A stretch of 64,000 nucleotides of DNA from positions 1-64,000 of the forward strand of contig NZ_JANCPR020000019.1 in NCBI RefSeq assembly GCF_028657195.3, written 5' to 3'. Below, piece after piece: positions 27,064 through 36,084 of this stretch. Each line of letters opens with the position of its first letter. Within the stretch, counting starts at the first letter, position 1. The notes beneath the pieces were generated by a model, which worked only from the letters and a program-made list of their open reading frames with translations, had not been told where the DNA came from and ran no database searches. The position numbers were made by a program, and so were the translations under genes. Origin of the DNA: Streptomyces iconiensis. GTDB lineage: Bacteria; Actinomycetota; Actinomycetes; Streptomycetales; Streptomycetaceae.

Positions 27064-27699
27064 GGTTTCTCCAATCGAATGGGATGCGATTGGGCGCAGG
27101 TCAACCTGTTGCACAAACACCAGGCGGCAATTAGCGAAGCCGGCCGACGTCCTGAGTGCCCGATGAGGCAACCACATGGCACGAATATTCGTCAACGTCC
27201 GAATAAGCCTACGAATTCGAATGAAATATTGCAGTTTGTGAATGTATGATCCTGATTTCATGATTCGCGCGGCCGATACGCCAGGCACTGCTGGCGGAAC
27301 CATGCAGTTACCTTTCGGTTAGCAGGGTGATCTCCGATGCAGCGATTGGGCTCTGAGCAGTGGCTACGCCACACCGCCCTCGGGTGGGCCGAGCCGACGG
27401 GGGCCCGAGCGGAGGGCTGCCGCATCGGGGTGCAGGACCTGTGTCCGTTCAGGCAGCGGTCTCGGGGGTGCGGCCGTGACCGGCACAGGCCCCCTAGGTC
27501 GCTGCGGGCCGGGTGACGAACACTGGCCCAGCCGTAGTCAGCCTGACCGGTGCTCCGCTCCCGGGCATGGCCATGGCATGGCGGCTTCTTTCCATCTGAG
27601 TGAGCTCTCTCAGCGTGCGCCTCGGATCGGTGGTGGGGACCCTGTCCGCAACAACGAGGCTCCCGTGCCGTTGAGGGAAGTGTTCGAAGCCTCAACACA
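27064..27699. other. Upstream region of the I36 gene and non-coding stretch
   Basis: The first 200 bases are notably AT-rich for this window. They contain the perfect palindrome ACGAATATTCGT at 27181-27192 and CGAATTCG near 27212, candidate control sites for the I36 gene. From about 27300 the sequence is GC-rich again, and I see no intact gene until the transposase relic at 27700. Confidence 0.5.
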
Positions 27700-27963
27700 T
27701 CAGCGCAGGAGCCTCGTTGGTTCTCGCCCCTGCCGCCGAGTGGGGTCACCATGCTCATCGTCATCCGCGAGGATGACCGCCGCTGCAAGCTCCCGCCCCA
27801 CCGGCGTGCGCCGGTCGGCCTGGTGCACGTCCGGGCGGAGCCAATGGCTGACGTCGACCGCGAGGACCAGGCACCCGTCGGCGACCTGCGGCTGCGGCAG
27901 GCCGACCAGCACCTGCCGCAGCCGGACCACATCAACGTTCCCGCGCTTCAACGCGTCGTTCAT
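27700..27963 (-). pseudogene. N-terminal fragment of a Streptomyces transposase (NF041680-like)
   Basis: The minus strand encodes ALKRGNVDVVRLRQVLVGLP followed by VADGCLVLAVDVSHWLRPD. This is the conserved early region (including the first DVS acidic motif) of a large actinobacterial transposase family. The frame runs out after about 85 residues into unrelated sequence, so only the N-terminal part remains. It abuts an IS982-type relic. Confidence 0.7.
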
Positions 27964-27984
27964 GGCGCCGATCCGCGCCGATGT

Positions 27985-28165
27985 CAGGCCACCAGAGTGA
28001 GGTCCACCGGGGTGACCCCGACCCGTCGGCGCACTGCAACGGGGACGTCTACGCCCTCGAATGTCCGCCCGCCGTACTGTTCCAGACCGGGCTGGTCCTT
28101 GAGGGTCTCGTTGACCGACTCGATCAGCTGCCGGACGATCCGACCGGCCGCTCCCGCAAGTGAGC
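27985..28165 (-). pseudogene. C-terminal fragment of an IS982-family transposase
   Basis: Reading the minus strand gives RQLIESVNETLKDQPGLEQ and YGGRTFEGV, the characteristic end of IS982 transposases around the last catalytic Glu (IESVNETLK). The tail is altered and no upstream part of the gene is present. The two IS fragments together mark an old insertion site. Confidence 0.7.
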
Positions 28166-28336
28166 CGGCTCCTGCCTCGTCAGCCGGGCCGGGTGCGCCA
28201 ACGTTCCGTTCTCGGCAGAGACCGCGTCGTCAGCGTCCTACGAGGAGTGCGGGCGCTGTCCTGACGTTCTCACCGGCGATCCGATGCGGCAGGTTGAGCA
28301 TGCGGTCCGCCCGCCGGGGATGGACCGGGGCCGGCC

Positions 28337-28963
28337 TTATCGAGGGGTTCGGCAGGTCTGCAGATATGCGGTGGTCATTGTGACGATCTGGTTGGTCAGG
28401 TGGGCGGTGTCGAGGTGGTGGCTGCGGCTGGTGAAGCGGTGAGTCAGTGACTCGATGGTGGCCAGCACCATGCGAGCGGCCAGCTCTGGCTGGTCGACGT
28501 GCATCTCGGGGTCGGAGCGCAGCAGCGCGGCGGCCGTTTCCACCGCGTCCTGCTCCACCTGCCGGAAACGGGCCAGCAGTTGCGGCGGCCGAGGGGCTTC
28601 CTCGAACAGCACCTGGTGCAGTCGTGGGTTGTCGGCGTGCAGCCGGATCACTGCCGAGGTCAGTTCCGGCAGCCATTCCCGCGCCGGCCTGGGCCGGCTC
28701 AGACACGCTTCTACCGCCTCGGCGGTCTGCTCAAGGTGCGCCTGGGCGAGCACCACGAGGATGGCGTCCTTGTTGGGGAAGTACTGGTAGAGCGAGCCGA
28801 TCGACAGCCCGGCCGCCGCGGCGATCCGGTCCGTGGTCCCGGCGGCATAGCCATACTCGGCGAAAACGCGAGCCGCTCCGGTCACGATCCGCTCCCTGGT
28901 GCGCCAGGAACGCCGCTGGACCGGTGTCTTCCTGGGCTGGTACCCGGACGACGAGCGGGGCAT
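28337..28963 (-). CDS. TetR/AcrR family transcriptional regulator
   Basis: This is a 208-residue regulator. The HTH is at about residues 22-65 (IVTGAARVFAEYGYAAGT, then LSIGSLYQYF), and the C-terminal domain resembles that of regulators such as RutR or AcrR, with LTHRF near the end. It is divergent from the HXXEE membrane protein gene at 29047, with 83 bases between them holding a small CGAGG/CCTCG repeat (28992-29005). It probably regulates that gene. Confidence 0.9.
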   Translation of the reverse strand: MPRSSSGYQPRKTPVQRRSWRTRERIVTGAARVFAEYGYAAGTTDRIAAAAGLSIGSLYQYFPNKDAILVVLAQAHLEQTAEAVEACLSRPRPAREWLPELTSAVIRLHADNPRLHQVLFEEAPRPPQLLARFRQVEQDAVETAAALLRSDPEMHVDQPELAARMVLATIESLTHRFTSRSHHLDTAHLTNQIVTMTTAYLQTCRTPR

Positions 28964-29046
28964 CGGGGCCTCCGAAGGCGAGTACCGAAAGCGAGGAATC
29001 CCTCGTAGCCTACCCGGGCGTCCAAGAACCCCCGGGAGGTACCCAG

Positions 29047-29544
29047 ATGGCCACCCCGCACACCCACCCAGCAGCCGGCCTGTCCCCCGCGCCGTGGCTT
29101 GCCGCCGCGCCCTTTCTGCTGCCCTACCTGGTCTACGTGCTACACACCCTTGAGGAATTGCAGGGCTTCGCCGCCTGGGCTTCGGAGCACTTCGGCCCGG
29201 AGACCACCGGCACGTTCGCCGCGTACCACATCCCGCTGATGCTGCTGGTGCTCCTCACTTCCTGGCGGGCCGTGCTGGCCGGCCGGCACGGCGGCTGGGT
29301 GGTCATGGCCGCCGCCTTCCAGTGGCAGTTCGCCGTCAACGCCCTCTTCCACCTGACCGCCTGGATAGCGCTGGGCGACTACGCCCCCGGGGCGGTCACC
29401 GGGGCGGTGGTATCGATCCCGGCCACGGTGTTCTTCTTCATCTGGATCCGTCGTCAGCGCCGGGCCACCGTCGCTGAACTCACCCTCGCGGCGGTCATCG
29501 GCACGCTCATCGCCGCCCTTGCCATCGGATTCTTGTTCCTCTAG
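29047..29544 (+). CDS. HXXEE domain membrane protein
   Basis: This 165-residue protein has about five hydrophobic helices and the defining HTLEE motif near residue 36 in the first helix. His residues that recur in the family are also present (YHIPL, FHLTAW). ATG at 29047 has GGGAGGTA about 8 bases upstream. HXXEE proteins are integral membrane proteins of unknown function, frequently next to TetR genes, as here. The conserved His/Glu set suggests metal binding; this is inference. Confidence 0.85.
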   Translation: MATPHTHPAAGLSPAPWLAAAPFLLPYLVYVLHTLEELQGFAAWASEHFGPETTGTFAAYHIPLMLLVLLTSWRAVLAGRHGGWVVMAAAFQWQFAVNALFHLTAWIALGDYAPGAVTGAVVSIPATVFFFIWIRRQRRATVAELTLAAVIGTLIAALAIGFLFL

Positions 29545-29646
29545 CGCAACGCGGACAGGGGCGCCGAACGGGACGACAACGAGGGCGACCCCCGCAGGTC
29601 CTCCACGCGGCGGACCGCTCCGCACCCGGTGGCGGCGGGGCTGGTC

Positions 29647-29686
29647 GGTTCCCACCCCTTGGGAGAGGTTCCAACCCCTTGGGAGA
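29647..29686. repeat. Two tandem 20-bp repeats
   Basis: GGTTCCCACCCCTTGGGAGA is followed directly by a copy with one change (29667-29686). The unit contains an internal CCC...GGG symmetry. It lies in non-coding sequence after the HXXEE gene; the role is unknown. Confidence 0.7.
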
Positions 29687-29760
29687 AGAGTCCTCGTGCC
29701 GTGACGGAAGTGACAGCATTACGGGAGTTGAGCCAGAACCGAGAAAGGACGGGGGGCAGA

Positions 29761-29990
29761 TGGCCTCTCTCGGGCAAGCCGTGGTCGTGGACCGGGTGGT
29801 GAGCGAGGAGGCCCAGCCACGGCGTGGGCCGGGCAACTTCGTGGTGCGTACGCTTGCCGACCGCGCCCTGGAGATGGGCTCTGTTCCCGGCGTTCCCGGC
29901 GTTCCCGGCGTTCCCGGCGCGACCAACGCCGGGCGCGCGCTGTACGAGACACGGGGCTGGAAGAAGCACACGACGCTGGCGAGTGCGTCT
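29761..29990 (+). pseudogene. GNAT acetyltransferase C-terminal relic
   Basis: The frame reads VVVDRVVSEEAQPRRGPGNF, then VVRTLADRAL and finally NAGRALYETRGWKKHT, which matches the acetyl-CoA-binding and final strands of GNAT proteins. Between them a 9-base GTTCCCGGC unit repeated four times (about 29883-29919) encodes VPG repeats not found in the family. The N-terminal half is absent. Probably a dead fragment with a repeat expansion. Confidence 0.6.
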
Positions 29991-30527
29991 ACCGGCCCTG
30001 AAGCGGGAGCATCGGCTGTGCGAAGGGTGGCCGATCGTACCGCTTCAACCAGGCCGCGTAGCGTTTCCCTGCTCGACAGTGCGCGACGATGAGAGTGGAA
30101 AAGTGAGCACGGCGCAGCCGGCCCGCATCTACCGCGCCAGCGGGTGACCAGCGCCTCAACGTCCTCGGCCTCGCACCTGAAAGTGCCCACGACACCGCGC
30201 GGCTCGCAATCGGTTCGTCCCCGCCCTCTGGAAAGCACTCGAAGGAGGAACCGGCGGTCAGCTCCCCGTCTTCGCTGCCGACCGCTTGCTCAAGGACTGC
30301 TTCCGCTGGTGGTTCCCGCTCGACTCGGGATGGTCGAGGACATCGGCGAGGGGTGCGCTCCGTCTGGAGGGAACGGACTGATCCGGAACGGTGCCGACCC
30401 GGCTCGCCGAGTCGGTGTGTCGTCTTCCCACGGTTTCGGCGTGGGATGAAAACGCCTCGGCGGCGGGGGCCTGAAGCGTGCGGCATACGTGTCAGCCTCG
30501 CCCAGGCCCCGCGCCGCCGAGCACTTA
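29991..30527. other. Non-coding stretch, no supported gene
   Basis: About 540 bases lie between the GNAT relic and the convergent CMD gene. Open frames are Arg/Ser/Pro-rich without motifs. Nothing recognisable. Confidence 0.5.
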
Positions 30528-30932
30528 CTACTCCTTGCCGGCGCGGTCCTGGAGGACCTCACCGAGGACGAAGAAGGCGTTGAGCGCGGCGGGGAATCCG
30601 GCGAAGACGGCCATCTGCGTGATCGTTTCGACGATCTCCTCCTTGGTGTTCCCCGCGTTGAGAGCGCTGTCGATATGGGTCTTCAGCTGAAGCGGGGCAG
30701 TGCTCATCGCGGTCAGACCGGCCACGGTCAGCAGTTCACGGGTCTTGACGTCCAGGCCGGGCCGGGTGAACACGTCACCGAGGGTGAACTCGATGAGGAG
30801 GTCCGCGAAGCCCGGGGCGATGGCTTCGAGAGCGTCGAACGACGCCTCGCCGGCCGAATCCTGGTGCAGGTTGTTGTAGTAGGCGATGCCCCGCTGGAAG
30901 CGCTCGCTCTTGACCTGGGTCTGGTCCGTCAT
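30528..30932 (-). CDS. Carboxymuconolactone decarboxylase family protein
   Basis: This 134-residue protein covers one AhpD/CMD domain. It has an early ERFQRGIAYYNNLH, the central KTRELLTVAGL and the HIDSALNAGNTKEEIVE segment that is the family signature. There is no CxxC pair, so it is of the decarboxylase/hydrolase-like type rather than the AhpD peroxidase type. A MerR-type promoter with a perfect 16-bp palindrome lies about 110 bases upstream. Members are small hexameric enzymes, often induced by oxidants; the substrate is unknown here. Confidence 0.9.
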   Translation of the reverse strand: MTDQTQVKSERFQRGIAYYNNLHQDSAGEASFDALEAIAPGFADLLIEFTLGDVFTRPGLDVKTRELLTVAGLTAMSTAPLQLKTHIDSALNAGNTKEEIVETITQMAVFAGFPAALNAFFVLGEVLQDRAGKE

Positions 30933-31031
30933 GTCAGTTCCTTCGTTCTTGGTTCGCGCTGGGCCGCCTCACGGGGAGGGCACGGCCGTTGTCCGGAGGT
31001 ACGCGTTCGTGTTCGCTTCCGTATGCCCACA

Positions 31032-31064
31032 ACGCTAAAACCTGACGTCGACGTCAGATGCAAA
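31032..31064 (-). promoter_or_regulatory. MerR-type promoter/operator upstream of the CMD gene
   Basis: A perfect palindrome CTGACGTCGACGTCAG occupies 31042-31057. On the minus strand it is preceded directly by TTGCAT and followed after four bases by TAGCGT, i.e. a -35 and -10 about 20 bases apart. That over-long spacer filled by a palindrome is the hallmark of MerR-controlled promoters. No MerR gene is present nearby. A homopurine tract (31082-31110) lies just upstream. Confidence 0.6.
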
Positions 31065-31315
31065 TCGAAGAGAGAGGGATCGAAAAGAGAGAAAGAGAGG
31101 GGAAGGAGAGCCCTGCCTGCCGCAGCGCTCAACACGGCGCACAGCTCGATGACGCGGAACGCGCGCCCACCCGCTCCATCCGGCGCGGGCCCGCCGACGG
31201 CTCCGACGCACTCGCCTGCCCCCGCGCCCGCCGCGCCACCCCGCGGTGAACGCCGCACCGCGGCCTGCGATGGCCCGGACGCCGTCACCGCCGGTCCGGC
31301 CTTCGTCCGCAACGG

Positions 31316-31770
31316 CCACACGGACCTGCGTCGCAACGCCGCACGGACCTGCTCGCCGCCAACCCGCCGACCCCCGCCTTCTACGGCGACATCTACGCCG
31401 CCCCGGAAACCGGACAGACCTCGCCCGCTTCCCCTTCCCCGACCCCGCTTCCCGGCGCTTGCACCCCGATTGGGAGCAAGCAGCCGACGTCGCGGGCGCC
31501 ATCCTGCGCACCGAGGCCGGCCGCAATCCCTATGACCAGGAGTTGCCGGGACCTCGTCGGGGAGCTGTCCGTCGCTGTCCATCCGCAGCGACGGGTTCCG
31601 CACCCGCTGGTCACCCACGACGCCCGCCATCACGGCACGGGCACGTCCGCCATCACGCACCGGCACCGGCACCGGCACCGGCACCAAACGCTTCCGCCAC
31701 CACGCCGTCGGTGACCTCCCTCTCGCCTACGAAAGGCTGGAGACGGCCGCCGACCCCGGACACGGGAGGG
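31316..31770 (+). pseudogene. Relic of an XRE regulator's MmyB-like ligand-binding domain
   Basis: Across several frames one can read RTDLLAANP, then DWEQAAD with AILRTEAGRNPYD, then DLVGELS, GFRTRW and finally GTKRFRHHAVGDL and YERLETAADPG. These occur in the order of the MmyB-type domain that follows an HTH in many Streptomyces regulators. The HTH and all frame continuity are lost. A GGCACC hexamer repeat (about 31654-31686) sits inside. The gene is dead. Confidence 0.65.
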
Positions 31771-31996
31771 CCCAGGCCAGGCGTAACCGGAAGCTGCAGA
31801 AACGGCACGCGCCGACTTCGCCGGCCTACAGCAGCACAGCTCCAGCCCTGAACAGCTAGTCAGCGCTGCACGCCGCCTGGTCGCAGCTGTAGGAAAACGG
31901 GGCCCCGATCTCTGTAGGAGTCTCCGTGGGAGAACGGGGCCCCGCGTACGGGAACAGGACGGGCCACGAGAGGACGACCGTGGGTGCCCCGGGCGG

Positions 31997-32443
31997 TCAG
32001 TCGCCTTGGCCGGCCCGCTCGATCAGCTCGATGACCGGCCCGTGTGCCAAGCCGTCCAGGTACACGAAGCGGGCCCGGCCCGCGATGGCCCCGTCGAAGA
32101 CGACATTCGGGTCCTCGCCCGCCTCGCGCAGCGCCGCGAGATGGCGGTCGACGCTTTCGACGGCGTAGGCGAGATGGTGGACACCTTCGCCGTTGGTCTC
32201 CAGGAACTCCGTGTAAGCGGCCGGTGAGCGGCTGGATCAGTTCGTCTCCGATGCTCCGGTGCCGATGAAGCCGAAGCGAGCCGAGCAGGAGACCTCCTGT
32301 CCGTGGAACCGGGCCTCGGCGAAGTGGAGATCCATGATCCGCTCGGTCTTGACGGCCCACCGTCGCTCGTAGTCCGCTGCGGCACTGTCGAGGTCCGCCA
32401 CGACGATGCCGACGTGGAAGAGGGGAGGAAGGGCGGGGGACAT
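31997..32443 (-). pseudogene. VOC (glyoxalase/dioxygenase fold) protein, frameshifted
   Basis: ATG at 32443 with AGGAG upstream starts a typical VOC protein (FHVGIVVADLD). The first half is in frame to GFIGTGASE, where one base appears lost near 32245. The continuation ELIQPLTGR is in the next frame, and EFLETNGEGVHHLAYAVESV in a third, ending with GPVIELIERAG. Two lesions within 30 bases argue for true decay rather than a read error. The gene lies upstream of, and in the same direction as, the amidohydrolase gene's strand neighbours and may once have worked with it. Confidence 0.75.
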
Positions 32444-32631
32444 GGCAATCTCCTGTACTCGGGGCGAGGCTGCGCACCAGACTGCCCGACCACGATCGCA
32501 AGTGGCCCAACGGGGGTCGGCAGACGGGGACAGGGGCGGAGGCGTCGGCCGCGGGCGGCTGACACACCGCAGGGCGGCGAGGTCACCGGTGATGAGGACA
32601 CTTGAGCCTTGGTGCTTGCGGACCCGGGCCG

Positions 32632-33615
32632 TCACGTCAGATGGCACAGCGCTTCCGCATTGCCGAAGGCGATCTTGCAGCGGTCCGCAGGGTCGGGGAT
32701 GGCGTCGAAGAACTCGCGGACTGCTGCCGCGTCGGGCCGGTGGAAGGGGTAGTCGGTGGAGAACAGCACCTGATCGGCGCTGGTGAAGTCGAGCGTGTGG
32801 CGCAGCAGGCGTTCTTGGAGCATTCCGCTGCTGGTGATGTGGATATTGGTGGTGAGGTAGTCCGAGACCCGGCGTTCGAGGTGCTTGGCGATGCCCGAGA
32901 GGCTGTCGACCCGGTCCATCCAGAACAGCAGCATCTCGCCCCAGTGACCGAGCACGAGTTGGAGGTCGGGGTGGCGGTCGAAGGTGCCACTCAGGATCAG
33001 TCGTAGCGCCGCGAGGCCCGCGTCCATGTGCCAGCCCCAGCCGAAGGTCGCCAGGCCGAGGTCGACCTGGGGGCCCAGGCCCCGGTAGGCGGCATCGCGC
33101 AGCCGGTTGGACGGGATCTGCGGATGGATGAAGATCGGCTGGTTGAGGCGGGCCGCGGTGGCGAACAGGTCGTCGTAGGCGGCGTCGTCCAGTGGGCGGT
33201 CGCCGGCCCGCCCGTGCACCATCGCGCCGACGTGCCCCAGGCGGGTGGCGCACCGTTCGAGTTCCGTGGCTGCCGCCTGGGGGTCGCCGGTGGGCAGGGT
33301 CGCGAATGCCCGGAGCCGGGTGGGGTGCGCGGCGACCGCGTCGGTGGCCTCGTCGTTGGCGTCGCGAGCCAGGACGACGGCTTCGCGGGAGGGGAGGGCC
33401 TGGGTGGCGGGGGTGACGACCGACAGGACGGACAGGTCGATGCCGGCGGTGTCCATGGCCTCGATCCGGCCCGGTCCGATGTCTTCGAGCCGGGCTTGGT
33501 TGTCGCCCATGGTGTTGAAGGCGACGCTTTCGTCCCGCTCGGTGCCCTGAAGCAGGTCGAGCGCGTCGCGGATGGCGACGCTGTTCCAGTGTTCCTCGAT
33601 AGCGATGATCTTCAT
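32632..33615 (-). CDS. Amidohydrolase-2 family metal-dependent hydrolase/decarboxylase
   Basis: This is a 327-residue TIM-barrel protein. The N-terminal metal motif is EEHW (Glu-x-His), with later ligands His in FIHPQ, His in LGHWGE and Asp in STDYPF. This is the pattern of the ACMSD/gamma-resorcylate decarboxylase group, which removes carboxylates from aromatic or related acids. The start is ATG at 33615. A MarR gene with inverted repeats lies upstream and divergent (33978). The decayed VOC gene is next on the same strand, so this was probably a small aromatic-acid pathway. Confidence 0.88.
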   Translation of the reverse strand: MKIIAIEEHWNSVAIRDALDLLQGTERDESVAFNTMGDNQARLEDIGPGRIEAMDTAGIDLSVLSVVTPATQALPSREAVVLARDANDEATDAVAAHPTRLRAFATLPTGDPQAAATELERCATRLGHVGAMVHGRAGDRPLDDAAYDDLFATAARLNQPIFIHPQIPSNRLRDAAYRGLGPQVDLGLATFGWGWHMDAGLAALRLILSGTFDRHPDLQLVLGHWGEMLLFWMDRVDSLSGIAKHLERRVSDYLTTNIHITSSGMLQERLLRHTLDFTSADQVLFSTDYPFHRPDAAAVREFFDAIPDPADRCKIAFGNAEALCHLT

Positions 33616-33896
33616 GTTCCCGTTCTCCGGCTCGTCTCGTCAGGCGTAGGGACTGGTGGTGTCACCGAGCAAGAGGTCTCGTCGTCTGCCGGTCGGTCGG
33701 CCGGGCAGCGCATCGGCCTCCTCGGGCGGGACCAGGTCGACACTTTCAGGGTGAGGCGGTCGCCGGTGGCGGCCAGGCGGTACGGCTCGGTCTCACTCGT
33801 GCCGCGGACCGTGGCGGTCACCTGCCGGCCCTCTCCAGGTGTGCGGCGACCAGGCGCAGGTCGGGTCGGCCCGGGCACGGCCGCATGAGCCAACTG

Positions 33897-33969
33897 TCGT
33901 TTGACAGGCAATGTACGAAGCAGGCAAGTGACTGTCAAACGATAACTATCTGGCGACAGGCAAGTTATC
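33897..33969. promoter_or_regulatory. Divergent promoter region with two perfect inverted repeats (MarR operators)
   Basis: TCGTTTGACAG (33897-33907) is inverted perfectly at 33932-33942 as CTGTCAAACGA. A second repeat GATAACT (33941-33947) is inverted at 33963-33969. On the minus strand a -35 TTGACA (33938-33933) is followed after 17 bases by TACATT, a good promoter for the amidohydrolase. The repeats lie between it and the MarR start. Confidence 0.65.
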
Positions 33970-33977
33970 CTGGTGGG

Positions 33978-34451
33978 GTGGACGAGAAGCAGACCTCACA
34001 GCTCTTCGAGCTCGCTGACCTGATCCTGGCGGTGGGCCGCCATATCCACGCGTCCAAGGAAACGGCAGCCGAGTCCGGGACTCCCCTGGAAGGAGCCGTG
34101 ATGCGGTTCATAGACCGCCACCCGGGCACGACTCCCGGCGCGGCTGCCGAGGCCACCCAACTGATCTCCAGCAACTTCAGCAGGGCACTACGAGGGCTGG
34201 AGAAGAACGGGCTGGTACGGCGGGACGTGGACGAACACGACGCGCGCCGCGTACGCCTCTACCCCACCGACAAGGCGCAGGAGAACCTGCGGCGGCTGCG
34301 GGAGACCTGGTCGCGTCTGCTCGACGGGACCGTCACCGATGCCGATGAGATCGCCATGGTGATTTCGACCCTTCAGCGCATCGAGACCCAGCTCGCCCAG
34401 AACCGCCCGGACCGCGCCGACCACCAGGACCGCCCGGACCAACTCCGGTAA
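33978..34451 (+). CDS. MarR family transcriptional regulator
   Basis: This 157-residue protein has the winged helix at about residues 45-105 (GTTPGAAAEA, SNFSRALRGLEKNGLVRR) and the wing DEHDARRVRLYPT. GTG at 33978 follows the operator region. It is divergent from the amidohydrolase gene, and inverted repeats in between suggest it controls both. The ligand may be an aromatic acid, as for many MarR proteins beside such decarboxylases; this is inference. Confidence 0.9.
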   Translation: MDEKQTSQLFELADLILAVGRHIHASKETAAESGTPLEGAVMRFIDRHPGTTPGAAAEATQLISSNFSRALRGLEKNGLVRRDVDEHDARRVRLYPTDKAQENLRRLRETWSRLLDGTVTDADEIAMVISTLQRIETQLAQNRPDRADHQDRPDQLR

Positions 34452-34718
34452 GACCGGCGGCGGGTACACGCACTGCTGGACCGCTTCGCGGCGTTCCGCC
34501 AGGGGCGGTCACACCCGGCACCACCCGCGCGGACGCCCGTACTCTCCTCGTCGCCCACCGCGCCCATGCGCCAACTCCTCCGGCGCTGCGTAGGCTTCGG
34601 CGCCCTTCCGCCGCGCGGCCGAGCACGATGCGGCGCATCCCTCCGCTGCCTCACGCCGTCGTTTCGGTTCGGTGACGGGCGGGACGGGCTTGGCGAGGGG
34701 CCGGTACGTTGCACCGGC

Positions 34719-35909
34719 ATGAGATCCCGTATCGCCGTGGTCGGCAGCGGCCCCGCCGGCCTTGCCTTCGCCCGCGTTCTGCAGCGTCATGGTCACCCTG
34801 TCACCGTCCTCGAACGTGATCCCGCACGCGACGCCCGCCCCCCGGGCGGCACGCTGGACCTGCACGAAGGGCTGGGCCAACTGGCGCTGGAGAAGGCGGG
34901 GCTGCTGGCCGAGTTCCAGACGCTGTCCCGTCCCGAGGGGCAGGCCATGCGCATCCTGGACACGGACGGGGCCGTCCTCCGCGACTGGCAGCCCCGCCCG
35001 GGAGACCGGGCCAACCCCGAGATCGACCGCGGGCAACTCCGTGACCTGTTGCTCGGGCCGCTGGACGTGCGGTGGGGGCGGGACGTGACGGAGGTGGTGC
35101 CGGGGAGCCGGGATGGCGTGCTGGTCCATTTCGCGGACGGGCGGCAGGAGACGTTCGACCTCGTGGTCGGCGCGGACGGTGCCTGGTCGCGGGTACGCGC
35201 GGCGGTCTCGTCCGTGACGCCGCAGTACACCGGCGTCACCCTGGTCGAGACCTCCCTGGACGATGTCGACATCCGCCACCCCGGCCTCGCCCGGCTGGTC
35301 GGCGACGGTTCCGTGGCTGTGTACGGCGTGAACCGCGCGCTCGTCGCCCAGCGCAACAGCGGCGGCCACGTCAAGGTGTACGCCCAGTTCCGCGCGCCTC
35401 TGGACCGGCATACGAACCCCGGCCGGCGGCGGGGCCCGAACCAGCACGCTAGCCAGGACCCGGCCGGCGCCGAGGCCCATGTCGAGGCCGACGCCGACGC
35501 CGAAGCCGTGCGATCGCGCCTGCTGGCTCTGTTCGACGGCTGGGCCGCTCCCGTCCTCGACCTCCTCCGCCACGGCACCGCTTTCGCCCACCGCCCCCTC
35601 TACACCCTTCCCGTGTCCCACACCTGGGCCCACGTCTCCGGAGTGACCCTGCTGGGCGACGCCGCCCACCTGATGCCCCCGTTGGGAGTGGGCGCGAACC
35701 TCGCGATGCTGGAAGGCGCCGAACTCGCCGAGTCCATCGCCGCCGCCCCCGGCCCTGGAGATCTGGACGAGGCCGTCCGCGCCTTCGAGGAACAGATGTG
35801 GGCACGGGCCGGCAGGTGGGCGAGCATCACGACCGCCGGTCTGGAACGCCTCGTGAGCCCGGACCCCACTGAAGCCCTCGCCCTCTTCGACGAGGTCCAG
35901 CCTTCCTGA
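34719..35909 (+). CDS. FAD-dependent monooxygenase, TetX-like
   Basis: This 396-residue class A flavoprotein hydroxylase has the FAD-binding VGSGPAG near the start, the GADGAWSRVR (DG) motif and the LLGDAAHLMPP (GD) motif. These are typical of aromatic hydroxylases and tetracycline-inactivating TetX relatives. An unusual low-complexity insert rich in Gly, Arg, Ala and Asp sits around residues 230-262. ATG at 34719 is 267 bases after the MarR stop. A hairpin terminator follows directly. The substrate is unknown. Confidence 0.9.
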   Translation: MRSRIAVVGSGPAGLAFARVLQRHGHPVTVLERDPARDARPPGGTLDLHEGLGQLALEKAGLLAEFQTLSRPEGQAMRILDTDGAVLRDWQPRPGDRANPEIDRGQLRDLLLGPLDVRWGRDVTEVVPGSRDGVLVHFADGRQETFDLVVGADGAWSRVRAAVSSVTPQYTGVTLVETSLDDVDIRHPGLARLVGDGSVAVYGVNRALVAQRNSGGHVKVYAQFRAPLDRHTNPGRRRGPNQHASQDPAGAEAHVEADADAEAVRSRLLALFDGWAAPVLDLLRHGTAFAHRPLYTLPVSHTWAHVSGVTLLGDAAHLMPPLGVGANLAMLEGAELAESIAAAPGPGDLDEAVRAFEEQMWARAGRWASITTAGLERLVSPDPTEALALFDEVQPS

Positions 35910-35938
35910 CTGCCAGGCACGGGAGCAGGGCCTGGCAG
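35910..35938 (+). terminator. Hairpin terminator after the FAD monooxygenase
   Basis: CTGCCAGGC and GCCTGGCAG form a perfect 9-bp stem around an 11-base loop, starting one base after the stop codon. It fits a factor-independent-type terminator of Streptomyces (no strong T-run). Confidence 0.7.
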
Positions 35939-36084
35939 GGCTGTGGTTCTTTGCGCCCGGTGGTCGTCCGGGAGCTGGACGCGACGGGCGGGCCGCACCG
36001 GTCGGTGAACCGGTCTTCGCACACAGGGCTGTTGCGTTCTCCGCGGACTCGGGTGGCAGGCGATTCCGCCTTCACCGTGTCGCG

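Noticed and set aside
31654..31686. GGCACC hexamer repeats as a possible CRISPR or functional repeat
   Set aside because: The repeats are adjacent 6-base units with no spacers, inside a decayed regulator gene; simple slippage explains them.
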